NCBI GenBank assembly: GCA_914767715.1
Contig: OU612073.1
Span: forward strand, 8,804,001-8,868,000
DNA: 64,000 nucleotides
Origin: Membranipora membranacea
Taxonomy: Eukaryota; Bryozoa; Gymnolaemata; Cheilostomatida; Membraniporidae
Direction of reading: 5' to 3'
The translations under genes and the position numbers were made by a program. Shown here one piece after another: positions 1 to 13,608 of the stretch (its first letter is position 1; each line of letters starts with the position of its first letter). The notes beneath the pieces are model-generated. The model saw only the letters and a list, made by a program, of their open reading frames with translations. It made no database searches and had not been told where the DNA came from.

Positions 1-3000
1 TGGTCGGAGTTTGATAAGGATTCGACAGAGTTTTCATTTTTGAATGGTGGCGTATGGCATGTTTTTTTTAAGCAAAAGTGACCCTAATTAAAACGGACGC
101 TGACGGAGAATGAAAAGCCACAGAGCCAAACGGTTTGCAGATTCGAGATAAGCAGGAGTTGCTCCTCATCGTGAGGTGAGTTAGAAGCAAATCTATTTTT
201 TGATCCGAGCGAAAAAAAAGCGTGATACCCACCCTTGGTATAATTTTGCAAATTTAAAGTCAGCTTAATTACCCCCCTATTAAACCGATGATTTCAATAA
301 TCTGGATTTAGAATAAGGCCGATAAGAGCTTGAACTGGTCGGAGTTTGATAAAGATTCGACAGAGTTTTCATTTTTGAATGGTGGCGTATGGCATGTTTT
401 TTTTAAGCAAAAGTGACCCTAATTAAAACGGACGCTGACGGAGAATGAAAAGCCACAGAGCCTCACGGTTTGCAGATTCGAGATAAGCAGGAGTTGCTCC
501 TCATCGTGAGGTGAGTTAGAAGCAAATCTATTTTTTGATCCTAGCGAAAAAAAAGCGTGATACCCACCCTTGGTATAATTTTGCAAATTTAAAGTCAGCT
601 TAATTACCCCCCTATTAAACCGATGATTCCAATATTCTGGATTTAGAATAAGGCCGATAAGAGCTTGAACTGGTCGGAGTTTGATAAAGATTCGACAGAG
701 TTTTCATTTTTGAATGGTGGCGTATGGCATGTTCTTTTTTAAGCAAAAGTGACCCTATTTAAAACGGACGCTGACGGAGAATGAAAAGTCACAGAGCCAA
801 ACGGTTTGCAGATTCGAGATAAGCAGGAGTTGCTCCTCATCGTGAGGTGAGTTAGAAGCAAATCTATTTTTTGATCCGAGCGAAAAAAAAGCGTGATACC
901 CACCCTTGGTATAACTTTGCAAATTTAAAGTCAGCTTAATTACCCCCCTATTTAACCGATGCTTTCAATAATCTGGATTTAGAATAAGGCCGATAAGAGC
1001 TTGAACTGGTCGGAGTTTGATAAAGATTCGACAGAGTTTTCATTTTTGAATGGTGGCGTATGGCATGTTTTTTTTAAGCAAAAGTGACCCTAATTAAAAC
1101 GGACGCTGACGGAGAATGAAAAGCCACAGAGCCAAACGGTTTGCAGATTCGAGATAAGCAGGAGTTGCTCCTCATCGTGAGGTGAGTTAGAAGCAAATCT
1201 ATTTTTTGATCCGAGCGAAAAAAAAGCGTGATACCCACCCTTGGTATAATTTTGCAAATTTAAAGTCAGCTTAATTACCCCCCTATTAAACCGATGATTT
1301 CAATAATCTGGATTTAGAATAAGGCCGATAAGAGCTTGAACTGGTCGGAGTTTGATAAAGATTCGACAGGGTTTTCATTTTTGAATGGTGGCGTATGGCA
1401 TGTTTTTTTTAAGCAAAAGTGACCCTAATTAAAACGGACGCTGACGGAGAATGAAAAGCCACAGAGCCAAACGGTTTGCAGATTCGAGATAAGCAGGAGT
1501 TGCTCCTCATCGTGAGGTGAGTTAGAAGCAAATCTATTTTTTGATCCGAGCGAAAAAAAAGTGTGATACCCACCCTTGGTATAATTTTGCAAATTTAAAG
1601 TCAGCTTAATTACCCCCCTATTAAACCGATGATTTCAATAATCTGGATTTAGAATAAGGCCGATAAGAGCTTGAACTGGTCGGAGTTTGATAAAGATTCG
1701 ACAGAGTTTTCATTTTTGAATGGTGGCGTATGGCATGTTTTTTTTGATCAAAAGTTACCCTAAGTAAAACGGACGCTTACGGAGAATGAAAAGTCACAGA
1801 GCCAAACGGTTTGCAGATTCGAGATAAGCAGGAGTTGCTCCTCATCGTGAGGTGAGTTAGAAGCAAATCTATTTTTTGATCCGAGCGAAAAAAAAGCGTG
1901 ATACCCACCCTTGGTATAATTTGGCAAATTTAAAGTCAGCTTGATTACCCCCCTATTAAACCGATGATTCCAATATTCTGGATTTAGAATAAGGCCGATA
2001 AGAGCTTGAACTGGTCGGAGTTTGATAAAGATTCGACAGAGTTTTCATTTTTGAATGGTGGCGTATGGCATGTTTTTTTTAAGCAAAAGTGACCCTAATT
2101 AAAACGGACGCTGACGGAGAATGAAAAGTCACAGAGCCAAACGGTTTGCAGATTCGAGATAAGCAGGATTTGCTCCTCATCGTGAGGTGAGTTAGAAGCA
2201 AATCTATTTTTTCATCCGAGCGAAAAAAAAGCGTGATACCCACCCTTGGTATAATTTTGCAAAATTAAAGTCAGCTTAATTACCCCCCTATTAAACCGAT
2301 GATTTCAATATTCTGAATTTAGAATAAGACCGATAAGAGCTTGAACTGGTCGGAGTTTGATAAAGATTCGACAGAGTTTTCATTTTTGAATGGTGGCGTA
2401 TGGCATGTTTTTCTTAAGCAAAAGTGACCCTAATTAAAACGGACGCTGACCGAGAATGAAAAGCCACAGAGCCAAACGGTTTGCAGATTCGAGATAAGCA
2501 GGAGTTGCTCCTCATCGTGAGGTGAGTTAGAAGCAAATCTATTTTTTGATCCGAGCGAAAAAAAAGCGTGATACCCACCCTTGGTATAATTTTGCAAATT
2601 TAAAGCCAGCTTAATTACCCCCCTATTAAACCGATGATTCCAATATTCTGGATTTAGAATAAGGCCGATAAGAGCTTGAACTGGTCGGAGTTTGATAAAG
2701 ATTCGACAGAGTTTTCATTTTTGAATGGTGGCGTATGGCATGTTTTTTTTAAGCAAAAGTGACCCTAATTAAAACGGACGCTGAGGGAGAATGAAGAGCC
2801 ACAGAGCCAAACGGTTTGCAGATTCGAGATAAGCAGGAGTTGCTCCTCATCGTGAGGTGAGTTAGAAGCAAATCTATTTTTTGATCCAGCGAAAAAAAAG
2901 CGTGATACCCACCCTTGGTATAATTTTGCAAATTTAGAGTCAGCTTAATTACCCCCCTATTAAACCGATGATTTCAATATTCTGGATTTAGAATAAGGCC

Positions 3001-6000
3001 GATAAGAGCTTGAACTGGTCGGAGTTTGATAAAGATTCGACAGAGTTTTCATTTTTGAATGGTGGCGTATGGCATGTTTTTTTTAAGCAAAAGTGACCCT
3101 AATTAAAACGGACGCTGACGGAGAATGAAAAGCCACAGAGCCAAACGGTTTGCAGATTTGAGATAAGCAGGAGTTGCTCCTCATCGTGAGGTGAGTTAGA
3201 AGCAAATCTATTTTTTGATCCGAGCGAAAAAAAAGCGTGATACCCACCCTTGGTGTAATTTTGCAAATTTAGAGTCAGCTTAATTACCCCCCTATTAAAC
3301 CGATGATTTCAATATTCTGGATTTAGAATAAGGCCGATAAGAGCTTGAACTGGTCGGAGTTTGATAAAGATTCGACAGAGTTTTCATTTTTGAATGGTGG
3401 CGTATGGCATGTTTTTTTTAAGCAAAAGTGACCCTAATTAAAACGGACGCTGACGGAGAATGAAAAGCCACAGAGCCAAACGGTTTGCAGATTTGAGATA
3501 AGCAGGAGTTGCTTCTCATCGTGAGGTGAGTTAGAAGCAAATCTATTTTTTGATCCGAGCGAAAAAAAAGCGTGATACCCACCCTTGGTATAATTTTGCA
3601 AATTTAAAGTCAGCTTAATTACCCCCTATTAAACCGATGATTTCAATATTCTGGATTTAGAATAAGGCCGATGAGAGCTTGAACTGGTCGGAGTTTGATA
3701 AAGATTCGACAGAGTTTTCATTTTTGAATGGTGGCGTATGGCATGTTTTTTTAAGCAAAAGCGACCCTAATTAAAACGGACGCTGACGGAGAATGAAAAG
3801 CCACAGAGCCAAACGGTTTGCAGATTCGAGATAAGCAGGAGTTGCTCCTCATCGTGAGGTGAGTTAGAAGCAAATCTATTTTTTGATCTGAGCGAAAAAA
3901 AAGCGTGATACCCACCCTTGGTATAATTTTGCAAATTTAAAGTCAGCTTAATTACCCCCCTATTAAACCGATGATTTCAATATTCTGGATTTAGAATAAG
4001 GCCGATAAGAGCTTGAACTGGTCGGAGTTTGATAAAGATTCGACAGAGTTTTCATTTTTGAATGGTGGCGTATGGCATGTCTTTTTTTAGCAAAAGCGAC
4101 CCTAATTAAAACGGACGCTGACGGAGAATGAAAAGCCACAGAGCCAAACGGTTTGCAGATTCGAGATAAGCAGGAGTTGCTCGTCATCGTGAGGTGAGTT
4201 AGAAGCAAATCTATTTTTTGATCCGAGCGAAAAAAAAGCGTGATACCCACCCTTGGTATAATTTTGCAAATTTAGAGTAAGCTTAATTACCCCCCTATTA
4301 AACCGATGATTTCAATATTCTGGATTTAGAATAAGGCCGATAAGAGCTTGAACTGGTCGGAGTTTGATAAAGATTCGACAGAGTTTTCATTTTTGAATGG
4401 TGGCGTATGGCATGTTTTTTTTAAGCAAAAGTGACCCTAATTAAAACGGACGCTGACGGAGAATGAAAAGCCACAGAGCCTCACGGTTTGCAGATTCGAG
4501 ATAAGCAGGAGTTGCTCCTCATCGTGAGGTGAGTTAGAAGCAAATCTATTTTTTGATCCGAGCGAAAAAAAAGTGTGATACCCACCCTTGGTATAATTTT
4601 GCAAATTTAAAGTCAGCTTAATTACCCCCCTATTAAACCGATGATTTCAATATTCTGGATTTAGAATAAGGCCGATAAGAGCTTGAACTGGTCGGAGTTT
4701 GATAAAGATTCGACAGAGTTTTCATTTTTGAATGGTGGTGTATGGCATGTTTTTTTTAAGCAAAAGTGACCCTAATTAAAACGGACGCTGACGGAGAATG
4801 AAAAGCCACAGAGCCAAACGGTTTGCAGATTCGAGATAAGCAGGAGTTGCTCCTCATCGTGAGGTGAGTTAGAAGCAAATCTATTTTTTGATCCTAGCGA
4901 AAAAAAAGCGTGATACCCACCCTTGGTATAATTTTGCAAATTTAAAGTCAGCTTAATTACCCCCCCTATTAAACCGATGATTCCAATATTCTGGATTTAG
5001 AATAAGGCCGATAAGAGCTTGAACTGGTCGGAGTTTGATAAAGATTCGACAGAGTTTTCATTTTTGAATGGTGGCGTATGGCATGTTCTTTTTTAAGCAA
5101 AAGTGACCCTATTTAAAACGGACGCTGACGGAGAATGAAAAGTCACAGAGCCAAACGGTTTGCAGATTCAAGATAAGCAGGAGTTGCTCCTCATCGTGAG
5201 GTGAGTTAGAAGCAAATCTATTTTTTGATCCGAGCGAAAAAAAAGCGTGATACCCACCCTTGGTATAACTTTGCAAATTTAAAGTCAGCTTAATTACCCC
5301 CCTATTTAACCGATGCTTTCAATAATCTGGATTTAGAATAAGGCCGATAAGAGCTTGAACTGGTCGGAGTTTGATAAAGATTCGACAGAGTTTTCATTTT
5401 TGAATGGTGGCGTATGGCATGTTTTTTTTAAGCAAAAGTGACCCTAATTAAAACGGACGCTGACGGAGAATGAAAAGCCACAGAGCCAAACGGTTTGCAG
5501 ATTCGAGATAAGCAGGAGTTGCTCCTCATCGTGAGGTGAGTTAGAAGCAAATCTATTTTTTGATCCGAGCGAAAAAAAAGCGTGATACCCACCCTTGGTA
5601 TAATTTTGCAAATTTAAAGTCAGCTTAATTACCCCCCTATTAAACCGATGATTTCAATAATCTGGATTTAGAATAAGGCCGATAAGAGCTTGAACTGGTC
5701 GGAGTTTGATAAAGATTCGACAGAGTTTTCATTTTTGAATGGTGGCGTATGGCATGTTTTTTTTAAGCAAAAGTGACCCTAATTAAAACGGACGCTGACG
5801 GAGAATGAAAAGCCACAGAGCCTCACGGTTTGCAGATTCGAGATAAGCAGGAGTTGCTCCTCATCGTGAGGTGAGTTAGAAGCAAATCTATTTTTTGATC
5901 CTAGCGAAAAAAAAGCGTGATACCCACCCTTGGTATAATTTTGCAAATTTAAAGTCAGCTTAATTACCCCCCTATTAAACCGATGATTCCAATATTCTGG

Positions 6001-9000
6001 ATTTAGAATAAGGCCGATAAGAGCTTGAACTGGTCGGAGTTTGATAAAGATTCGACAGAGTTTTCATTTTTGAATGGTGGCGTATGGCATGTTCTTTTTT
6101 AAGCAAAAGTGACCCTATTTAAAACGGACGCTGACGGAGAATGAAAAGTCACAGAGCCAAACGGTTTGCAGATTCGAGATAAGCAGGAGTTGCTCCTCAT
6201 CGTGAGGTGAGTTAGAAGCAAATCTATTTTTTGATCCGAGCGAAAAAAAAGCGTGATACCCACCCTTGGTATAACTTTGCAAATTTAAAGTCAGCTTAAT
6301 TACCCCCCTATTTAACCGATGCTTTCAATAATCTGGATTTAGAATAAGGCCGATAAGAGCTTGAACTGGTCGGAGTTTGATAAAGATTCGACAGAGTTTT
6401 CATTTTTGAATGGTGGCGTATGGCATGTTTTTTTTAAGCAAAAGTGACCCTAATTAAAACGGACGCTGACGGAGAATGAAAAGCCACAGAGCCAAACGGT
6501 TTGCAGATTCGAGATAAGCAGGAGTTGCTCCTCATCGTGAGGTGAGTTAGAAGCAAATCTATTTTTTGATCCGAGCGAAAAAAAAGCGTGATACCCACCC
6601 TTGGTATAATTTTGCAAATTTAAAGTCAGCTTAATTACCCCCCTATTAAACCGATGATTTCAATAATCTGGATTTAGAATAAGGCCGATAAGAGCTTGAA
6701 CTGGTCGGAGTTTGATAAAGATTCGACAGGGTTTTCATTTTTGAATGGTGGCGTATGGCATGTTTTTTTTAAGCAAAAGTGACCCTAATTAAAACGGACG
6801 CTGACGGAGAATGAAAAGCCACAGAGCCAAACGGTTTGCAGATTCGAGATAAGCAGGAGTTGCTCCTCATCGTGAGGTGAGTTAGAAGCAAATCTATTTT
6901 TTGATCCGAGCGAAAAAAAAGTGTGATACCCACCCTTGGTATAATTTTGCAAATTTAAAGTCAGCTTAATTACCCCCCTATTAAACCGATGATTTCAATA
7001 TTCTGGATTTAGAATGAGGCCGATAAGAGCTTGAACTGGTCGGAGTTTGATAAAGATTCGACAGAGTTTTTATTTTTGAATGGTGGCGTATGGCATGTTT
7101 TTTTTTAGCAAAAGTGACCCTAATTAAAACGGACGCTGACGGAGAATGAAAAGCCACAGAGCCAAACGGTTTGCAGATTCGAGATAAGCAGGAGTTGCTC
7201 CTCATCGTGAGGTGAGTTAGAAGCAAATCTATTTTTTGATCCGAGCGAAAAAAAAGCGTGATACCCACCCTTGGTATAATTTTGCAAATTTAAAGTCAGC
7301 TTAATTACCCCCCTATTAAACCGATGATTTCAATATTCTGGATTTAGAATAAGGCCGATAAGCGCTTGAACTGGTCGGAGTTTGATAAAGATTCGACAGA
7401 GTTTTCATTTTTGAATGGTGGCGTATGGCATGTTATTTTTTAGCAAAAGCGACCCTAATTAAAACGGACGCTGACAGAGAATGAAAAGCCACAGAGCCAA
7501 ACGGTTTGCAGATTCGAGATAAGCAGGAGTTGCTCCTCATCGTGAGGTGAGTTAGAAGCAAATCTATTTTTTGATCCGAGCGAAAAAAAAGCGTGATACC
7601 CACCCTTGGTATAACTTTGCAAATTTAAAGTCAGCTTAATTACCCCCCTATTTAACCGATGCTTTCAATAATCTGGATTTAGAATAAGGCCGATAAGAGC
7701 TTGAACTGGTCGGAGTTTGATAAAGATTCGACCGAGTTTTCATTTTTGAATGGTGGCGTATGGCATGTTTTTTTAAGCAAAAGTGACCCTAATTAAAACG
7801 GACGCTGACGGAGAATGAAAAGCCACAGAGCCAAACGGTTTGCAGATTCGAGATAAGCAGGAGTTGCTCCTCATCGTGAGGTGAGTTAGAAGCAAATCTA
7901 TTTTTTGATCCGAGCGAAAAAAAAGCGTGATACCCACCCTTGGTATAATTTTGCAAATTTACAGTCAGCTTAATTACCCCCCTATTAAACCGATGCTTTC
8001 AATAATCTGGATTTAGAATAAGGCCGATAAGAGCTTGAACTGGTCTGAGTTTGATAAAGATTCGACAGAGTTTTCATTTTTGAATGGTGGCGTATGGCAT
8101 GTTTTTTTTAAGCAAAAGTGACCCTAATTAAAACGGACGCTGACGGAGAATGAAAAGCCACAGAGCCAAACGGTTTGCAGATTCGAGATAAGCAGGATTT
8201 GCTCCTCATCGTAAGGTGAGTTAGAAGCAAATCTATTTTTTGATCCGAGCGAAAAAAAAGCGTGATACCCACCCTTGGTATAATTTTGCAAATTTAAAGT
8301 CAGCTTAATTACCCCCCTATTAAACCGATGATTTCAATATTCTGAATTTAGAATAAGGCCGATAAGAGCTTGAACTGGTCGGAGTTTGATAAAGATTCGA
8401 CAGAGTTTTCATTTTTGAATGGTGGCGTATGGCATGTTTTTTTTAAGCAAAAGTGACCCTAATTAAAACGGACGCTGACGGAGAATGAAAAGCCACAGAG
8501 CCAAACGGTTTGCAGATTCGAGATAAGCAGGAGTTGCTCATCATCGTGAGGTGAGTTAGAAGCAAATCTATTTTTTGATCCGAGCGAAAAAAAAGCGTGA
8601 TACCCACCCTTGGTATAATTTTGCAAATTTAAAGTCAGCTTAATTACCCCCCTATTAAACCGATGATTTCAATATTCTGGATTCAGAATAAGGCCGATAA
8701 GAGCTTGAACTGGTTGGAGTTTGATGAAGATTCGACAGAGTTTTCATTTTTGAATGGTGGCGTATGGCATGTTTTTTTTTAGCAAAAGCGACCCTAATTA
8801 AAACGGACGCTGACGGAGAATGAAAAGCCACAGAGCCAAACGGTTTGCAGATTCGAGATAAGCAGGAGTTGCTCCTCATCGTGAGGTGAGTTAGAAGCAA
8901 ATTTATTTTTTGATCCGAGCGAAAAAAAGCGTGATACCCACCCTTGGTAAAATTTTGCAAATTTAAAGTCAGCTTAATTACCCCCCTATTAAACCGATGC

Positions 9001-10574
9001 TTTCAATAATCTGGATTTAGAATAAGGCCGATAAGAGCTTGAACTGGTCGGAGTTTGATAAAGATTCGACAGAGTTTTCATTTTTGAATGGTGGCGTATG
9101 GCATGTTTTTTTTAAGCAAAAGTGACCCTAATTAAAACGGACGCTGACGGAGAATGAAAAGCCACAGAGCCAAACGGTTTGCAGATTCGAGATAAGCAGG
9201 AGTTGCTCCTCATCGTGAGGTGAGTTAGAAGCAAATCTATTTTTTGATCCGAGCGAAAAAAAAGCGTGATACCCACCCTTGGTATAATTTTGCAAATTTA
9301 AAGTCAGCTTAATTACCCCCCTATTAAACCAATGATTTCAATATTCTGGATTTCGAATAAGGCCGATAAGAGCTTGAACTGGTCGGAGTTTGATAAAGAT
9401 CCGACAGAGTTTTCATTTTTGAATGGTGGCGTATGGCATGTTTTTTTTAAGCAAAAGTGACCCTAATTAAAACGGACGCTGACGGAGAATGAAAAGCCAC
9501 AGAGCCAAACGGTTTGCAGATTCGAGATAAGCAGGAGTTGCTCCTCATCGTGAGGTGAGTTAGAAGCAAATCTATTTTTTGATCCGAGCGAAAAAAAAGC
9601 GTGATACCCACCCTTGGTATAATTTCGCAAATTTAAAGTCAGCTTAATTACCCCCCTATTAAACCGATGATTTCAATATTCTGGATTTAGAATAAGGCCG
9701 ATAAGAGCTTGAACTGGTCGGAGTTTGATAAAGATTCGACAGAGTTTTCATTTTTGAATGGTGGCGTATGGCATGTTATTTTTTAGCAAAAGCGACCCTA
9801 ATTAAAACGGACGCTGACAGAGAATGAAAAGCCACAGAGCCAAACGGTTTGCAGATTCGAGATAAGCAGGAGTTGCTCCTCATCGTGAGGTGAGTTAGAA
9901 GCAAATCTATTTTTTGATCCGAGCGAAAAAAAAGCGTGATACCCACCCTTGGTATAACTTTGCAAATTTAAAGTCAGCTTAATTACCCCCCTATTTAACC
10001 GATGCTTTCAATAATCTGGATTTAGAATAAGGCCGATAAGAGCTTGAACTGGTCGGAGTTTGATGAAGATTCGACAGAGTTTTCATTTTTGAATGGTGGC
10101 GTATGGCATGTTTTTTTTTAGCAAAAGCGACCCTAATTAAAACGGACGCTGACGGAGAATGAAAAGCCACAGAGCCAAACGGTTTGCAGATTCGAGATAA
10201 GCAGGAGTTGCTCCTCATCGTGAGGTGAGTTAGAAGCAAATTTATTTTTTGATCCGAGCGAAAAAAAGCGTGATACCCACCCTTGGTATAATTTTGCAAA
10301 TTTAAAGTCAGCTTAATTACCCCCCTATTAAACCGATGCTTTCAATAATCTGGATTTAGAATAAGGCCGATAAGAGCTTGAACTGGTCGGAGTTTGATAA
10401 AGATTCGACAGAGTTTTCATTTTTGAATGGTGGCGTATGGCATGTTTTTTTTAAGCAAAAGTGACCCTAATTAAAACGGACGCTGACGGAGAATGAAAAG
10501 CCACAGAGCCAAACGGTTTGCAGATTCGAGATAAGCAGGAGTTGCTCCTCATCGTGAGGTGAGTTAGAAGCAAA
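1..10574. repeat. 335-bp satellite DNA, array 1 (~31.6 copies)
   Basis: Head-to-tail tandem array. The marker TGGTCGGAGTTTGAT recurs at 1, 336, 671, 1007 and 1342, so the unit is 335 bp with occasional 1-bp indels. Monomers are nearly identical. They differ by shared variants such as CCTCACGG at about 460, 4485 and 5820, GTTCTTTTTT at 731, 5089 and 6091, and GACAGGGTTT at 1367 and 6727. The five-monomer block at 1 to about 1670 recurs 5360 bp (16 units) later, which is higher-order organisation. The array is already under way at base 1. It stops abruptly at 10574 in the middle of a monomer. Short minus-strand ORFs of 60-102 codons inside monomers are by-products of the repeat. Confidence 0.98.
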
Positions 10575-10593
10575 CTCAGGGCATATAAGGTAA
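10575..10593 (+). repeat. Left terminal inverted repeat of the 14.6-kb insert
   Basis: CTCAGGGCATATAAGGTAA starts at the first non-satellite base. It pairs with the right end at 25162-25180, sharing CTC, AGGG and an exact ATAAGGTAA at the same offset. The match is imperfect and short. Confidence 0.5.
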
Positions 10594-10654
10594 TTTTGTG
10601 AACCCGAGTTATCTCCACATCTCGAAAAGGCCAAAATTCATATAAATTATAAAG

Positions 10655-12705
10655 CGAAAAACTTCTTTTGTGGCTGGCATAAAAAGTTATCAAGCTACAG
10701 ACCTCAAATTTTCAGGACACACTCACAAACTGTGTATTTCTTTGCCCCCCATGAAAGTGGAATAATTGCATACATAACCCGGCAGCAGGGCAGCAATTTA
10801 TATCATTTTTTTAACCGTTTTCCGTAAAGCTTTCGATATGTTGGTAGATACTTTCCTTGTTTACTAAAGAAAATAACCACTATGTTCCTCAGAAGATGAG
10901 CAATCCAATGATATAAAAATTTGTGGTGTCAGACCATTTGAAGCCATGCTGCTGCTCAAAAGAAAATGTGCTTCTACATTATTTTATTGATTTGCGATGA
11001 TTTAGCTGTGCACAAATATGCTGATTGTGTGTGTATTCATCATCAGTAATGTAATGTAATTATTGTAATACAGAATTCATGCTCCACTAAATTTAAGGCA
11101 CACACTCTTATTTTGATACAACATGTCTGTGTAGCTCAGTGGATAATTCTCTATTTCGTCAACGCAGAGCTCTGGGTTCGAGTTGGTGCCAAATTTTGTA
11201 TACTCTCAATATGGTTATAAATCGTAATGATTGTAAAGAGGAATCCTTTTTTGTTGCAAACAAAATAAGTTGTCGAGCTACAGACCTCAGATTTTCAGAT
11301 CAAACTCAAAAAATGCCCGCAATGAAAATGGAGTAGTTGCATACATATGCCGGCAGCAGGGCAGCAATTTTATCATTTTCAAACTGTTTTCACTAAAGCT
11401 CTCGAAATGTTGGAAGATGTTTTCCTTTTTTACTAAAAAAATTAACACTATGTTCCTCAGGAGATGAGGAATCCAATGATATAAAAATTTGTGCTGTCAG
11501 ACCTTTAGAAGTTATGCTGCTGCTCAAAAGATAATTTGGCTACACATTGTTTTACTGATTTTTGATGCTTTAGAAAAAGCTTCTTTTGTAGCTGGCATAA
11601 GAAAATATTGAGCTACAGACCTCAGATTTTCAGGACACACTCACAAACTGTGTATTTCTTTGCCCCCCATGAAAGTGGAATAATTTCATACATAAGCCGG
11701 CAGCAGGGCAGCAATTTATATCATTTTTTAACTGTTTTCCATAGAGCTTTCGATATGTTAATAGATATTTTCCTTGTTTACTAAAGAAAGTAACCACTGT
11801 GTTCCTCGGAAGATGAGCAATCCAATGATATAAAAATTTGTGGTGTCAGACCATTCGAAGCCATGCTGCTGCTAAAAAGAAAATGTGCCTACACATTATT
11901 TTACTGATTTGTGATGCTTTAGAGAAAGCTTCTTTTGTAGCTGGCATAAGAAAATATTGAGCTACAGACCTCAGATTTTCAGGACACACTCACAAACTGT
12001 GTATTTCTTTGCCCCCCATGAAAGTGGAATAATTTCATACATAAGCCGGCAGCAGGGCAGCAATGAATATAATTTTTTAACTGTTTTCCATAAAGCTTTC
12101 GATATGTTGGTAGATATTTTCCTTGTTTACTAAAGAAAATAACCACTGTGTTCCTCAGAAGATGAGCAATCCAATGATATAAAAATTTGTGGTGTCAGAC
12201 CATTCGAAGCCATGCTGCTGCTCAAAAGAAAATGTGCCTACACATTATTTTACTGATTTGTGATGCTTTAGAGAAAGCGTCTTTTGTAGCTGGCATAAGC
12301 AATTATTGAGCTACAGACCTCAGATTTTCAGGACACACTCACAAACTGTGAATTTCTTTGCCCCCATGAAAGTGGAATAGTTGCATACATAAGCCGGCAG
12401 CAGGGCAGCAATTTATATCATTTTTTAACTGTTTTCCATAGAGCTTTCGATATGTTAATAGATATTTTCCTTGTTTACTAAAGAAAGTAACCACTGTGTT
12501 CCTCAGAAGATGAGCAATCCAATGATATAAAATTTTGTGGTGTCAGACCATTCGAAGCCATGCTGCTGCTAAAAAGAAAATGTGCCTACACATTATTTTA
12601 CTGATTTGTGATGCTTTAGAGAAAGCTTCTTTTGTAGCTAGCATAATAAGCATTTATTGAGCTACAGACCTCAGATTTTTAGGACATACACTGAGTTTCA
12701 TGCCC
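10655..12705 (+). repeat. ~348-bp tandem repeat, distinct from the satellite
   Basis: Units begin near CTTCTTTTGTAGCTGGCATA at 11578, 11927, 12276 and 12624, so the period is 348-349 bp. Diverged units start near 10658 and 11246. Each carries the landmarks GAGCTACAGACCTCAGATTT, CCGGCAGCAGGGCAGCAATT and CTTGTTTACTAAAGAAA. The last unit is truncated at about 12690. The family shares no evident sequence with the 335-bp satellite. No coding capacity is visible. Confidence 0.9.
11126..11200 (+). repeat. tRNA-like SINE head (pol III A and B boxes)
   Basis: An A-box-like TGTAGCTCAGTGG lies at 11130-11142 and a B-box-like GGTTCGAGTTGG at 11175-11186, with tRNA-like spacing. The flanks do not form a clean acceptor stem, so this is a tRNA-derived SINE or relic rather than a functional tRNA. 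It sits between diverged units of the ~348-bp repeat. Confidence 0.5.
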
Positions 12706-13284
12706 CATATATCATTACCCAACCAGCAACATTATTGTATAATTAACCCTGCCTGCCAAATAAACTACATTCATTATTGCTATTGTATTGTTATAGTATA
12801 ATCCTTTACAGTTCTAGCCCAGTTCTAGTCAATATCATATAATTGGATTGACATTGTATTCAATGAGTTTGTAATTAGATGACCAGGCAAGTTAGCTGCT
12901 ACAATGAAAGCATTCCATTCCAATTGTCCTCCTCACAATTTTTGTAAGCACATAAAACTCTTAGTATTGAGTATGATGAGCTGACAAAATACCTATGTTC
13001 AACTCTTCTGTGTTGTACTGTAGGCCTACCCTAAGCTATATCTTGTGCAATCTGAGAATGTAGGCAGCAACTGCATAAATAGAATACATCAGCTAAATTA
13101 TGCTAGCAGAATTATCACAAAACTTTGCTACTAATAAAAAAGTACAACATCGCTCACCAGTTGAGCGAGGATCTACTTTGTATTAATCGCCCTACATACC
13201 TAAGTGGAGAAAGGTTATATCCGAATGAGGCCATATTCTCCACAGAACTACCGAAGATATGCTGACTGATGCTAGAAAACATAC
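12706..13284. other. No gene recognised
   Basis: AT-rich non-coding sequence with multiple stops in all frames. I see no repeat family or RNA signature here. Confidence 0.5.
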
Positions 13285-13608
13285 TTGGTGTCAAAGCATG
13301 CAGTATTAATACTGATTATTGGCATAGTCTTAATCTACGCTCCTTGGGACTTTTTGAGATTGAATGGCTCTGAGCAAGGATTTAGCTCTGAATGCTATGG
13401 TATGTGGGTAGAGAGAGGTAAAGGTAAATCTATTGTAAACCTGGTATACATTCATTACCTGTCTACAAAGGAGCTCTTGATGTTAAACTTTATCATTCCC
13501 AGCCATCTCAGTTATATGGTGTACAGGAAGCAATTGTGGCATTTTTCTCTCTCACTCTTGGATGGTAGTTCCCTAGCAGGTGTTGGCACTAGTACAGATA
13601 GTATTTAA
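13285..13608 (+). pseudogene. Decayed membrane-transporter-like exon sequence (MFS-like?)
   Basis: An open frame of 107 codons starts with a hydrophobic stretch (LILIIGIVLIYAPWDFL) and ends with DGSSLAGVGTSTDSI. The region from about 13330 to 13432 is repeated in inverted orientation at 15262-15387. The C-terminal motif resembles the peptide at 15896-16062 (EGCSLVGIGAASTHFLV). The G-[IV]-G-A-A pattern after a hydrophobic segment is reminiscent of a transmembrane helix in major facilitator transporters, but this is a weak match. It looks like a rearranged fragment, not a working gene. The orientation and identity are uncertain. Confidence 0.3.

Noticed and set aside
1-10574. CRISPR-like array of repeats
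   Set aside because: The 335-bp units are contiguous with no unique spacers, and the window is eukaryotic.
11126-11200. Functional tRNA gene
   Set aside because: A and B boxes are present but the acceptor stem and a convincing cloverleaf are not. The same holds for the heads at 36.0, 38.3, 47.2 and 47.5 kb.
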